16,280 nt of DNA from Clostridia bacterium (GTDB lineage Bacteria > Bacillota_A > Clostridia > Oscillospirales > CAG-272): contig JAFQUG010000019.1 of assembly GCA_017408625.1 (NCBI GenBank), positions 1 to 16,280 of the forward strand. The letters are read 5' to 3'. Below are positions 1 to 6,603 of this stretch, piece by piece. Under the pieces are notes generated by a model, which saw only the letters and a list, made by a program, of their open reading frames with translations, made no database searches and was not told the origin of the DNA. Position 1 is the stretch's first letter; every line of letters starts with the position of its first letter. Both the position numbers and the translations under genes were made by a program.

Positions 1-769
1 CCATGCCGATAGCCATATCCGAGTAAGCCGAGAAGTCCAGGTAGATCTGCAGCATGTAGCAAAGGCCGCCAAGTAGCAGGGAAACGGCCGAAAGGCTTGA
101 AAGGTCGGTCGTGGAGGCAGAGGGCAGAAGCGTGTCTGCGATCATGGCACAGCCGTTGGCTAAGAGTGCCTTTTTGGCAAGACCCACGGCAAAGCGGGAA
201 ACACCGCGAGCAGCGTCGTCCCAGGTGACGCGACGGTGGTCAATTTCGCATGCAACGTCTGCATAGCGCACGATGGGGCCTGCGATGCATTGATGGAACA
301 GAGAGGCATAGAGCAAAAGGCTTGTGTAGCTCTTTTGTGCGCTCACCTCGCCACGGTGTACGTCAATGACGTAGGAGAGAAGCTGGAAGGTATAGAACGA
401 AATGCCGATGGGCAGGGTAATGGCGGGAATGATCTCAGGCAGACCCGTCAAAAGCTGCACGTTTCCAAGGAAAAATCCTGTGTATTTGAAAATGATCAGC
501 AAAGCCAGGCAAAAGCCGGTGCAGATCCAGGCTGTAGCACGGGAGCGGCGTGAGCCGGGGCCTACCCGGTCAATGATGATGGCGCTGACGTAGCACACAA
601 AGGTCTCAAGGCACAAAAGCAGCACAAAGGCAGGGCCTCCCCATGCGTAAAAGATCAGGGAGGAGACCAGCAGAATGATATTGCGCGCACGGATACCGCG
701 CGCGGCAGCGTACAGTGCGTAACTGATCACCAAAAATGCAAAGATGAAAAATAAGCTTGAAAAAACCAT
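1..769 (-). CDS. MBOAT-family O-acyltransferase, AlgI-like (N-terminal part, cut by window start)
   Basis: A membrane-bound O-acyltransferase of the AlgI type, which transfers acetyl or other acyl groups onto extracellular polysaccharide or wall polymers across the membrane. The reverse strand is open from the ATG at 769-767 to the window edge, giving 256 residues (a full family member has about 450-500). Hydrophobic helices start at once (MVFSSLFFIFAFLVISYAL). Family blocks are readable: PIGISFYTFQLLSYVIDVHR at residues 120-139, IAGPIVRY at 162-169, and QIYLDFSAYSDMAIGM at 241-256, equivalent to the AlgI QIYFDFSGYSDMAIG block. The catalytic-histidine region lies outside the window. The start is supported by an AAAGGGG SD seven bases upstream and a good promoter at 812-840. 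AlgI relatives are usually followed by an AlgX/AlgJ-like (DHHW/SGNH) partner, which would lie to the left and cannot be seen. The substrate cannot be told; DltB is less likely given the AlgI-type motifs. Confidence 0.93.
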   Translation of the reverse strand, partial: MVFSSLFFIFAFLVISYALYAAARGIRARNIILLVSSLIFYAWGGPAFVLLLCLETFVCYVSAIIIDRVGPGSRRSRATAWICTGFCLALLIIFKYTGFFLGNVQLLTGLPEIIPAITLPIGISFYTFQLLSYVIDVHRGEVSAQKSYTSLLLYASLFHQCIAGPIVRYADVACEIDHRRVTWDDAARGVSRFAVGLAKKALLANGCAMIADTLLPSASTTDLSSLSAVSLLLGGLCYMLQIYLDFSAYSDMAIGM

Positions 770-811
770 GTGTGCCCCTTTATGTAATGTGTAGATATTC
801 TTCCAATCTAA

Positions 812-840
812 AGTATACCATAAAACCGCATCGCACGCAA
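812..840 (-). promoter_or_regulatory. Sigma-A-type promoter for the MBOAT gene
   Basis: Read on the minus strand: TTGCGT (840-835), a 17-bp spacer, then TATACT (817-812). Transcription would start near 805, leaving a leader of about 36 nt before the ATG at 769. It is divergent from the folT promoter at 920-948. Confidence 0.75.
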
Positions 841-863
841 GGGATAAACGCAAAAAGCAAAAT

Positions 864-910
864 GAAAAATGCAAAATTCTGTACGCTGTACTCCTCACTC
901 TTCATTTTTC
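864..910. repeat. AT-rich inverted repeat between the divergent promoters
   Basis: GAAAAATG (864-871) can pair with CATTTTTC (903-910) around a 31-nt loop. The stretch 841-910 holds repeated AAAATG/AAAATGC words and no gene. It may be a degraded small repeat element or simply low-complexity intergenic DNA. Confidence 0.35.
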
Positions 911-927
911 GTCAAGCCCTTGACGAA
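908..927. promoter_or_regulatory. 20-bp inverted repeat over the folT -35 box (possible operator)
   Basis: TTCGTCAAG-CC-CTTGACGAA is a perfect inverted repeat with 9-bp arms. Its right arm contains the -35 hexamer TTGACG (920-925). The position suits a dimeric regulator that blocks or contacts RNA polymerase. It lies upstream of the predicted transcript start, so it is not part of the riboswitch. No binding protein can be named. Confidence 0.5.
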
Positions 928-948
928 CATGTTTCTTGGTGGTATAAT
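920..948 (+). promoter_or_regulatory. Sigma-A-type promoter of the folT operon
   Basis: TTGACG (920-925), a 17-bp spacer, and a consensus TATAAT (943-948). Transcription would start near 955, just before the riboswitch aptamer, so the aptamer forms the 5' end of the mRNA. Confidence 0.88.
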
Positions 949-960
949 ATTCCTATATTA

Positions 961-1062
961 AGAGTAAATCGGTGAGCGTCAAGTGCTTGCGGGACGGGGA
1001 GTTGTCCGCAGGACGAAGGAATAAGGCAAGCCTTATCCGCGGTTCACCCTTTGCATCCCGCT
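961..1062 (+). ncRNA. THF (tetrahydrofolate) class I riboswitch aptamer
   Basis: The leader follows the folT-motif consensus in order: GAGTAAATC, GCGTCAAGTG (976-985), GGGGAGTTGTC (996-1006), GGACGAA (1011-1017), CGCGGTTCACC (1038-1048) and TTTGCATCCCGC (1050-1061). Helices can be drawn: GGTGA (971-975) with TCACC (1044-1048); a hairpin TGCGGGAC/GTCCGCA (988-995 with 1004-1010, one bulge); ATAAGG-CAAG-CCTTAT (1021-1036); and a pseudoknot between the GGGGA loop and the 3' ATCCC. Sequence and layout align block by block with the Streptococcus mutans folT riboswitch as I remember it. The downstream gene is a FolT-like folate transporter subunit, which is the known context of this RNA. It senses reduced folates and lowers expression of folate uptake or synthesis genes. 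Confidence 0.92.
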
Positions 1063-1090
1063 TTATATGGCACGAATATGGTACGATATA

Positions 1091-1125
1091 CCTCTTTTTC
1101 TTGCGATATGGGCGAGGAAAGGAGG
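1091..1125 (+). promoter_or_regulatory. SD-sequestering hairpin, likely expression platform of the THF riboswitch
   Basis: CCTCTTTTTC (1091-1100) can form a continuous 10-bp helix (two G-U pairs) with GGAAAGGAGG (1116-1125), closing a 15-nt loop. The 3' arm contains the folT Shine-Dalgarno sequence, eight bases before the ATG. No stem with a U-run is seen between aptamer and gene, so translational control fits better than a terminator. How the aptamer switches this hairpin is not visible. Confidence 0.6.
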
Positions 1126-1132
1126 ATTTTTT

Positions 1133-1900
1133 ATGAGTATCAAAAAAAGAAGATCAGCCCCCGAGCTTTTGCCCGCAGGTACGGGCTACGGTAAGCAGTA
1201 TTGGCTGGATGCCGCTGCGCAGTTCAAGGACGTCAAAATCCTGGTGTTTGCCGCCTTGTTTATCGCCTTGCGCGTGCTGGTCAAAATGCCAATTTTTAAG
1301 ATCCAGGTGTTGCCGGGACTGAATTTCACGCTGGATTGCTACGTCAATGCCATCGGCGCTATGGTCTGCGGCCCCGTGGTCAGCTTTTTGTCAGGTGCCA
1401 TCAGCGATACGCTTGGGTGCATTCTGTTCCCCATGGCGGGGCAGCCCTATTTCCCGCCCTTTATGCTTGTGGAAATGCTTTCCTCGTTAATTTTCGGTCT
1501 GTTTTTGTGGAGACGAAAGATTACCGTGAGCCGCGTGCTGCTTTCCAAGCTGACGGTCAACGTGGTATGTAATTTGATTGTCAATCCCGCCATTATCAAG
1601 TGGCAGTATTACGCCATGGGCGCCGAGGGTACCGTGGCGGCGTTTATCAACGGCGTGCGTATCGGCAAAAATCTGTTACTGTTCCCGTTTGAAGCAGCGT
1701 TTATCGTGCTGTTTATCTCGGCGCTGTTCCCGCTTTTGCGCCGCGTCGGCGTGGTGCCCAAGGATCAGGCAAAGCCCGAATTCCGCGTCAGGCATTCGCT
1801 GCTGGTTGCCATTGTCACGCTTGCGTCGTTTGCGTTGGTGCTGTTCTATTGGCTGTTCTTGAAGGATTTCGTTGCAGCGCATAATTTCAAGTTCTTCTAA
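1133..1900 (+). CDS. folT: Folate ECF transporter S component (FolT-like)
   Basis: Membrane substrate-binding (S) subunit of an energy-coupling-factor vitamin transporter, probably for folate. It works with a shared EcfA-EcfA'-EcfT module encoded elsewhere. The protein has 255 residues. An AxxxA-type motif used to dock EcfT lies in the first helix (FAALFIALR, A41 and A45), preceded by the FKDVKILV stretch typical of FolT proteins. Five or more hydrophobic helices follow, with the family-like block GPVVSFLSGAISDTLGCILF. An extra C-terminal helix near residues 222-243 makes it longer than most S components (about 170-200 aa). The start at 1133 is chosen over an upstream in-frame ATG at 1067 because AAAGGAGG lies eight bases before it and the extension would run through the riboswitch control hairpin. 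The THF riboswitch supports folate as substrate. The next gene starts 24 nt downstream with no terminator. Confidence 0.9.
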   Translation: MSIKKRRSAPELLPAGTGYGKQYWLDAAAQFKDVKILVFAALFIALRVLVKMPIFKIQVLPGLNFTLDCYVNAIGAMVCGPVVSFLSGAISDTLGCILFPMAGQPYFPPFMLVEMLSSLIFGLFLWRRKITVSRVLLSKLTVNVVCNLIVNPAIIKWQYYAMGAEGTVAAFINGVRIGKNLLLFPFEAAFIVLFISALFPLLRRVGVVPKDQAKPEFRVRHSLLVAIVTLASFALVLFYWLFLKDFVAAHNFKFF

Positions 1901-1924
1901 TGGTTTTCAAAGGAGGTATGAATC

Positions 1925-3868
1925 ATGACGATACTGAGTGTGGACGATCTTGGATTGTCTTTTGGTACAGACGTCATATTGGAGCATATCTCCTTTTCGA
2001 TTGACGAGAGCGACAAATTGGGCATCATCGGCGTCAACGGCTCGGGCAAATCCTCACTGTTCCGCATGATCACGGGGGAATACGAGCCCACCGAGGGAAG
2101 GGTGTATATTTCCAAGGACAAGTCATTGGGCATTCTGACGCAGGACGGTGCGTTTGAACGCGAGGGCGACGGTACGGCACTGTCGCTGATGTACCATGCC
2201 TTCCCTCAGCTGCTTTGTGACGAGGCGCGCCTTGCCGAGCTGGAGGCAGCCCTGCAGGATACCTCACGCGCCGACTATGAGGTGCTGACGGGGGAATATA
2301 CCCGCCTGCACGAACGCTTTATCCGCGACGGTGGCATGGAATTCAGAGGCCGCTGCGTGTCGATTCTGCAAAAGCTGGGCTTTAGCCGTGAGGACGGAGA
2401 GAGGCAGATCGATACCTTCAGCGGCGGTCAGCGCACCCGCCTTGCCCTGGCCGTGGTGCTTGCCACCGAGCCGGATCTTTTGCTTTTGGACGAGCCGACC
2501 AACCATTTGGATATGGAAACGCTTTCCTGGCTGGAGAGCTTTTTGATCTCTTATAAAAAGTGCGTGATGGTCATCTCGCACGACCGTTATTTCCTTGACC
2601 GCGTGACAAACAAGACCCTGGTGGTGGAGAACTGCCATGCCAAGCTGTATAAGGGCAATTACTCGCAGACCATGCAGACACGCGAGCAGGACAGAGCTCT
2701 GCAGCAAAAGAAATACGACCTGCAGCAGCGTGAATTTGCGCGCCAGGAGGCATTTTTAGAGCAGCAGCGTCGCTGGAATCAGGCGCACAATTACGTCACC
2801 ATCCGTGCGCGTGAAAAGCTGCTTGCCAAGGTTGAGCGTGTGGCAAAGCCCGAAAGCGCGCCCAAGCCCATCCGCATGCGCTTTACTGCCGCACTGCCAA
2901 GCGGCAACGACGTGCTGACCGTCAAGGGACTCGGTATGCGCTTCGGGCAAAAGGAGATCTTCTCGGACGTCTCTTTCGCGCTCAAGAAAAACGACCGCAT
3001 GATGGTCGTGGGCCCCAACGGCTGCGGAAAATCCACGCTGATCAAGCTGATCTTGGACAAGCTGACACCCGTGTCGGGCAAAATTGAGGCGGGGTATAAC
3101 GTCAAGGTTGGCTACTATGATCAGGAGAACCAGAATCTTGATCCCGAAAACGCAGTCATCGACGAGCTGTGGGATGCGTACCCGCAAAAGACCGAGACAG
3201 AGATTCGTAACGCGCTTGCCCTGTTCCGCTTTGTGGGGGACGACGTGTTCAAGCCCGTGGCGGTGCTGTCGGGCGGTGAGCGGGCGAGATTGACGCTTGC
3301 CAAGCTGATTTTGTCCGAAATGAATCTGCTGATTCTGGACGAGCCGACAAACCACTTGGACATTGATTCGCGCGAGGCGCTGGAGAACGCGCTTCATGGA
3401 TTTGAGGGCACGATCTTAGTCGTATCGCACGACAGATACCTGGTCGAAAAGCTGGCAACGCGCGTGCTGTGTCTTGCACCCGGTGCGCCCTTTACGGGTG
3501 ACGTGCTGGACTTTTTCGTGGAGCAGCCGGGACAGGGTTATACCGAATACGAGAGATACGTGCAGGCGCGTCGCGCCGAGGCCGAGGTAGGGCAGGAGCG
3601 TGTCGACGCAGTCGAGGTCAGCAGCGCAAAGAGGCAGTATCTCAAAAAAAAGCAGGATGTGGCAGCCGAGCGCAAGAGAGTGCGCCGTATCGAAAAGCTG
3701 CACGCCGAGTGCGAAGCTCTGGAGGCCGAGCTTGCAGAGATCGAGGAGGCCTTGTACGGTGAGGCCGCCACCGATTACGAGCGGGTGGCCACGTTGGACG
3801 CACGCAAGAGCGAGATCGAGGAGCAATTATTGCTTGATTACGAGGAGCTTGAAGAATTAGAGGGTTGA
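1925..3868 (+). CDS. ABC-F family ATPase (ribosome-associated, duplicated ABC domains)
   Basis: A soluble ATPase with two ABC domains and no membrane segment. ABC-F proteins bind the ribosomal E site and modulate translation or protect from ribosome-targeting antibiotics; they are not transporters. The 647 residues show, in order: Walker A GVNGSGKS (36-43), signature FSGGQ (165-169), Walker B LLLLDE (185-190) followed by PTNHLD, switch His in SHD (219); an interdomain linker rich in Gln, Arg and Lys (about 230-310); then Walker A GPNGCGKS (363-370), LSGGE (458-462), Walker B LLILDE (468-473) and switch SHD (501-503). A charged coiled-coil tail occupies about 540-647, as in Uup/YfmR/YdiF-type members. 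All catalytic residues are present. AAAGGAGG precedes the ATG. Whether it is a housekeeping or antibiotic-resistance member cannot be told from sequence. It is co-directional with folT (24-nt gap), and its stop lies 1 nt before the next start. Confidence 0.94.
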   Translation: MTILSVDDLGLSFGTDVILEHISFSIDESDKLGIIGVNGSGKSSLFRMITGEYEPTEGRVYISKDKSLGILTQDGAFEREGDGTALSLMYHAFPQLLCDEARLAELEAALQDTSRADYEVLTGEYTRLHERFIRDGGMEFRGRCVSILQKLGFSREDGERQIDTFSGGQRTRLALAVVLATEPDLLLLDEPTNHLDMETLSWLESFLISYKKCVMVISHDRYFLDRVTNKTLVVENCHAKLYKGNYSQTMQTREQDRALQQKKYDLQQREFARQEAFLEQQRRWNQAHNYVTIRAREKLLAKVERVAKPESAPKPIRMRFTAALPSGNDVLTVKGLGMRFGQKEIFSDVSFALKKNDRMMVVGPNGCGKSTLIKLILDKLTPVSGKIEAGYNVKVGYYDQENQNLDPENAVIDELWDAYPQKTETEIRNALALFRFVGDDVFKPVAVLSGGERARLTLAKLILSEMNLLILDEPTNHLDIDSREALENALHGFEGTILVVSHDRYLVEKLATRVLCLAPGAPFTGDVLDFFVEQPGQGYTEYERYVQARRAEAEVGQERVDAVEVSSAKRQYLKKKQDVAAERKRVRRIEKLHAECEALEAELAEIEEALYGEAATDYERVATLDARKSEIEEQLLLDYEELEELEG

Positions 3869-3869
3869 T

Positions 3870-4826
3870 ATGGAAATGTATCTCGGAATTGATATAGGAG
3901 GCACCAAGTGCGCGCTGGTGCTTGGCGACGAGAGTGGCGAGGTGCTGCAAAAGGTCAGGTTTGAAACTACCGATAAGGACACCACGCTTGCGCGCATTTT
4001 TGCCAAGGCAGACGCGTTGATCGCACAGGCCAAGTCACAGGGGACACCTGTCAAGGCCATCGGCGTCAGCTGCGGCGGACCTCTGGATTCGCGCGCGGGG
4101 CTGATTCAATCACCGCCCAACCTGCCCGGATGGGATCATGTGCCAATCGTGCGTATGTTGACCGAGCGTTTTGGCATTCCCGCTGCGCTTTGCAACGATG
4201 CAAACGCTTGCGCGCTTGCCGAATACCGCTTTGGTGCGGGAAAGGGCACGCGCAACATGGTGTTTTTGACCTTTGGTACGGGAATGGGCGCAGGTCTTGT
4301 GCTGGACGGACGCCTGTACGTTGGCGCAAACGACAACGCGGGCGAGGTCGGACACGTGCGCATGGCCGAGGACGGCCCTGTCGGATACTACAAGAAAGGC
4401 TCGTTTGAGGGCTTTTGTTCGGGCGGCGGACTTGCACAGCTGGGCGCGCTTTATGCCAAGGACGCGCTGTCCAAGGGTAAGGAATGCTCATTTTGCAAGA
4501 GTGAGGACGAGATGGGCAGCATTAGTGCCAAGAAGCTGGCCGAGGCGGCCGATGCGGGCGACGAGGTCGCCATCGCGGTCTGGAATGCTTGCGGAGAGAT
4601 GCTTGGCCGCGGGCTTGCGCTGCTTGTGGATATTCTCAATCCCGAGTGCATTGTGCTTGGCAGTATTTATGCGCGCAGCGGCTATTTGCTGCGCGAGGCG
4701 ATGGAAAGAACGCTTGCTAAGGAGGCGTTGCCGGGGGCGTTGGCGGTCTGTCGGATCGTGCCTGCCGCGCTGACCGAATCTGTGGGCGATAAGGCCGCTT
4801 TATGTGTGGCCATGATGGCTAAGTGA
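3870..4826 (+). CDS. ROK-family sugar kinase-like protein, without the canonical zinc motif
   Basis: A member of the ROK (repressor/ORF/kinase) family, 318 residues, most likely an ATP-dependent sugar or amino-sugar kinase. It has no N-terminal helix-turn-helix, so it is not a ROK repressor. Visible motifs are the phosphate-binding LGIDIGGTK (5-13), NLPGWDHVPI in the substrate region, CNDANACALAEYRFGAG with the catalytic Asp at 110, the nucleotide-site FGTGMGAGL (135-143) and GEVGH (158-162). The usual CxCGxxGCxE zinc cluster is absent; in its place is GSFEGFCSGGGLAQL (177-191), a variant I recognise from a Bacteroides/Clostridia subgroup of uncertain substrate. The start sits 1 nt after the ABC-F stop, and GAGGG in the end of that gene serves as SD, suggesting translational coupling. 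A sugar isomerase-like gene follows after 10 nt, so the two may phosphorylate and isomerise the same sugar. Confidence 0.85.
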   Translation: MEMYLGIDIGGTKCALVLGDESGEVLQKVRFETTDKDTTLARIFAKADALIAQAKSQGTPVKAIGVSCGGPLDSRAGLIQSPPNLPGWDHVPIVRMLTERFGIPAALCNDANACALAEYRFGAGKGTRNMVFLTFGTGMGAGLVLDGRLYVGANDNAGEVGHVRMAEDGPVGYYKKGSFEGFCSGGGLAQLGALYAKDALSKGKECSFCKSEDEMGSISAKKLAEAADAGDEVAIAVWNACGEMLGRGLALLVDILNPECIVLGSIYARSGYLLREAMERTLAKEALPGALAVCRIVPAALTESVGDKAALCVAMMAK

Positions 4827-4836
4827 GGAGAGGACT

Positions 4837-5439
4837 ATGAAGATAGAATTGTTTGAGCATTATCCCGCACTTGTGTCGCAAAAAGAGGCACTGGAAAAGG
4901 CACGCGAGCTGCTGATCGATACGTACAACCGTGGCGGCAAGCTGCTGCTTTGCGGAAACGGCGGATCGGCAGCCGATTGTGATCATATTGCAGGCGAGCT
5001 GCTCAAGGGCTTTGCCTCCAAAAGGGAGCTGACCGGGGATTTGCGCGCGGCTATGGGTGAGGAGCTTGCAAGCCGCTTGCAGATGGGATTGCCCGCCATC
5101 TCGTTGCCATCGCAGGGCGCGGTCATTTCCGCATTTTGTAACGACGTGGACGCAAAGACGGTGTATGCGCAGCTGGTGCTTGCGCTGTCAAAGCCGGGTG
5201 ACCTGCTCTGGTGTATTTCCACCTCGGGCAATTCCGCCAACGTCGTGGCTGCCGCGCATGCGGCAAAGGCGTTGGGTGTTCGCGTCATCGGCATGGCGGG
5301 AGAGTGCGTGTGTGCGCTGGATGCGCTTTGCGACGTGGTGCTGCACGCACCCGCCAAAGAGACCTATCGCGTGCAGGAATACCACCTGCCCATGTACCAT
5401 TGGTTGTGTGCCGAGGTTGAGGAATATTTTTTTTGCTAA
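4837..5439 (+). CDS. SIS-domain phosphosugar isomerase, GmhA-like
   Basis: A 200-residue cytosolic protein made of one SIS (sugar isomerase) domain, closest in pattern to sedoheptulose-7-phosphate isomerase (GmhA) and DiaA. It shows LLLCGNGGSAADCDHIAGEL (36-55), the phosphate-binding CISTSGNSANVV (126-137), and near the C-terminus QEYHLPMYHWLCAEVEE (180-196), equivalent to the GmhA segment carrying the active-site His. The N-terminal helix before the domain is also GmhA-like. The start has GGAGAGGA just upstream. Together with the ROK protein ten bases before it, this suggests a small sugar-phosphate pathway. The substrate cannot be fixed: no HldE or GmhB partner is in the window, so an ADP-heptose role is unproven. 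It appears to be the last gene of the folT operon. Confidence 0.86.
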   Translation: MKIELFEHYPALVSQKEALEKARELLIDTYNRGGKLLLCGNGGSAADCDHIAGELLKGFASKRELTGDLRAAMGEELASRLQMGLPAISLPSQGAVISAFCNDVDAKTVYAQLVLALSKPGDLLWCISTSGNSANVVAAAHAAKALGVRVIGMAGECVCALDALCDVVLHAPAKETYRVQEYHLPMYHWLCAEVEEYFFC

Positions 5440-5453
5440 AGTATATAAGGCGC

Positions 5454-5487
5454 GTTGCACAAGGCTGCGCACCTAAATTTGTGCAAC
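5454..5487. repeat. Inverted repeat after the SIS gene
   Basis: GTTGCACAA (5454-5462) and TTGTGCAAC (5479-5487) are perfect 9-bp arms around a 16-nt spacer, 15 nt after the operon's last stop codon. The RNA could fold, but the following bases (ATGTACAAAATTTTC) are a poor U-tract. It may be a weak terminator, a 3'-end stabilising hairpin or an operator. Confidence 0.45.
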
Positions 5488-5535
5488 ATGTACAAAATTT
5501 TCATGCCGTGATTGGTAACTTCGTCGGTCTGTCTC

Positions 5536-5564
5536 TTGCATTTTCCGAAATTTGAGAGTATAAT
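5536..5564 (+). promoter_or_regulatory. Promoter of the HPr-like gene
   Basis: TTGCAT (5536-5541), a 17-bp spacer and consensus TATAAT (5559-5564). Transcription would start near 5571, about 50 nt before the ATG at 5621, at the first base of the hairpin described next. Confidence 0.8.
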
Positions 5565-5570
5565 GATGGC

Positions 5571-5590
5571 GTAATCGGGAAAGCGATTAC
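5571..5590 (+). promoter_or_regulatory. Perfect stem-loop at the predicted 5' end of the HPr-like mRNA
   Basis: GTAATCG (5571-5577), loop GGAAAG, CGATTAC (5584-5590). The dyad begins right where transcription is predicted to start. It could be a 5'-terminal stabilising hairpin or a DNA operator just downstream of the -10 box. The SD AAGGAGG (5606-5612) lies outside it. Confidence 0.55.
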
Positions 5591-5620
5591 TAACCCATTT
5601 CTCATAAGGAGGAAATTAGC

Positions 5621-5854
5621 ATGAAGAGCTTCAACATTCGCTTAAAGGAGATCAACGACGTTTATAGCCTGGTCAGCATTCTGGTCGCATACGACGGAAC
5701 TGTGGATCTTGGATCGGGCAGATATCTCGTAGACGGCAGATCTCTTCTGGGCATTTTCAGCCTGGATCTGCGTCAGCCTGTTGCAGTGCACGTGCACAAG
5801 GACGAGGACGTAGAAAAACTTAAAAAAATGCTTAGCGACTACGTAGTTGACTAA
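5621..5854 (+). CDS. HPr-family-like protein lacking the active-site histidine
   Basis: A 77-residue protein resembling the HPr (PTS phosphocarrier) family as found in Clostridia. The recognisable part is VDLGSGRYLVDGRSLLGIFSLDL (residues 29-51), which corresponds to the HPr segment before and around regulatory Ser46 (GIFSL), followed by a beta strand (VAVHVH) and an acidic C-terminal helix. The N-terminal half has no histidine: the only ones are in VHVHKDED near residue 60, so the phosphorylatable His15 of true HPr is missing. It cannot act as a normal PTS phosphocarrier; a regulatory, Ser-phosphorylated (Crh-like) or other binding role is possible. AAGGAGG lies eight bases before the start. 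It is monocistronic, with its own promoter, a 5' hairpin and a strong terminator. Confidence 0.82.
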   Translation: MKSFNIRLKEINDVYSLVSILVAYDGTVDLGSGRYLVDGRSLLGIFSLDLRQPVAVHVHKDEDVEKLKKMLSDYVVD

Positions 5855-5880
5855 GCACCCCCGAAAAAAGATAATAAGAA

Positions 5881-5908
5881 AGGGCTTGCCTCGGCAAGCC
5901 CTGTTTTT
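5881..5908. terminator. Bidirectional intrinsic terminator between the HPr-like gene and tmk
   Basis: AGGGCTTGC (5881-5889), loop CTCG, GCAAGCCCT (5894-5902), then GTTTTT on the plus strand. On the minus strand the same stem starts 4 nt after the tmk stop and is followed by a U-rich run (complement of 5862-5880). It serves both convergent genes. Confidence 0.9.
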
Positions 5909-6524
5909 ATATTTCAAAATGCTTGAAAATTACCTTGCCTATGGCCTCGGCGGTCTGCTCGATGTTGCCCGACGCGTCGATGATCTCGATCTGCTCGCCG
6001 CGCTCCCACAGCTTTTGGAACACGTTCATGTACTGCGCGCGCACACGGGTCAGCGTGTCCGCTTTTTCGTAGATCTCGACCTGCGTGCGCCCCTTGGTGA
6101 TACGCTCCATGCTCACCTCGGGGGAAAGATCAAGGAAGATGCAAAGGTCGGGGCGACGGATCTCGGGACAATCGCAATTTGCCGCCATGACCCAATCAAA
6201 ATCTGTCAGAGAGCCCTGGTAGGCAAGGGAAGAGTAGTAGTAGCGATCACAAATCACGGCCCTGCCTGCAGCCAGCTTGCCTTCAATGCCCTGGTCGGGG
6301 TCCACGTTGTGGTCAATTCTGTCCTGCACGAACATGGCCGCCACCTGCGTGGGGGTCTTGGGCACAGCACCCGAGAGCACGCGGCGAATGGCGCGCCCGG
6401 TCTCCATACCGGTCGGCTCTGCCGTTATGTAAGGGTCAAGTCCCGCTTGGCGCAGCTTGTCTGCCAAAAGCTCTATTTGCGTTGTCTTGCCCGCGCCGTC
6501 AATTCCTTCAAACACTATAAACAT
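5907..6524 (-). CDS. tmk: Thymidylate kinase (dTMP kinase)
   Basis: Phosphorylates dTMP to dTDP with ATP, an essential step of DNA precursor synthesis, in the cytosol. The 205 residues match the family length. The P-loop is FEGIDGAGKTTQ (5-16), the nucleotide-monophosphate site includes DRYYYSSLAYQG (93-104), and a LID-like segment RITKGRTQVEIYEKADTLTR follows near 140-160. The usual bacterial REPGGT block is replaced by AEPTGMETGRAIRR (35-48), a variant close to the EPT...GxxIR form seen in some clostridial and archaeal dTMP kinases. The start at 6524 places the P-loop at the normal distance. The SD is weak (GGTAAG). It is convergent with the HPr-like gene and divergent from the thioredoxin lipoprotein, and has its own promoter, so it is probably monocistronic. 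A related deoxynucleoside-monophosphate kinase specificity is possible but less likely. Confidence 0.92.
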   Translation of the reverse strand: MFIVFEGIDGAGKTTQIELLADKLRQAGLDPYITAEPTGMETGRAIRRVLSGAVPKTPTQVAAMFVQDRIDHNVDPDQGIEGKLAAGRAVICDRYYYSSLAYQGSLTDFDWVMAANCDCPEIRRPDLCIFLDLSPEVSMERITKGRTQVEIYEKADTLTRVRAQYMNVFQKLWERGEQIEIIDASGNIEQTAEAIGKVIFKHFEI

Positions 6525-6554
6525 ATCTTACCGTCCCAAATTCGTATTTCCTAT

Positions 6555-6583
6555 ATTGTACCGCATCTTGGCAAGATTTGCAA
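6555..6583 (-). promoter_or_regulatory. Promoter of tmk
   Basis: On the minus strand: TTGCAA (6583-6578), a 17-bp spacer, TACAAT (6560-6555). The leader to the ATG at 6524 is about 25 nt. The spacer holds a 13-bp palindrome ATCTTG-G-CAAGAT (6565-6577). Confidence 0.7.
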
Positions 6584-6603
6584 GAGCTGCGGTGATTTTT
6601 TAC

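Noticed and set aside
236..593. Two short plus-strand frames in the first 600 bases
   Set aside because: They are antisense to the MBOAT gene, whose family motifs are clear on the minus strand.
1067..1132. An upstream start for folT
   Set aside because: It lacks an SD and would place the riboswitch control hairpin inside the coding region; the ATG at 1133 has AAAGGAGG at the right distance.
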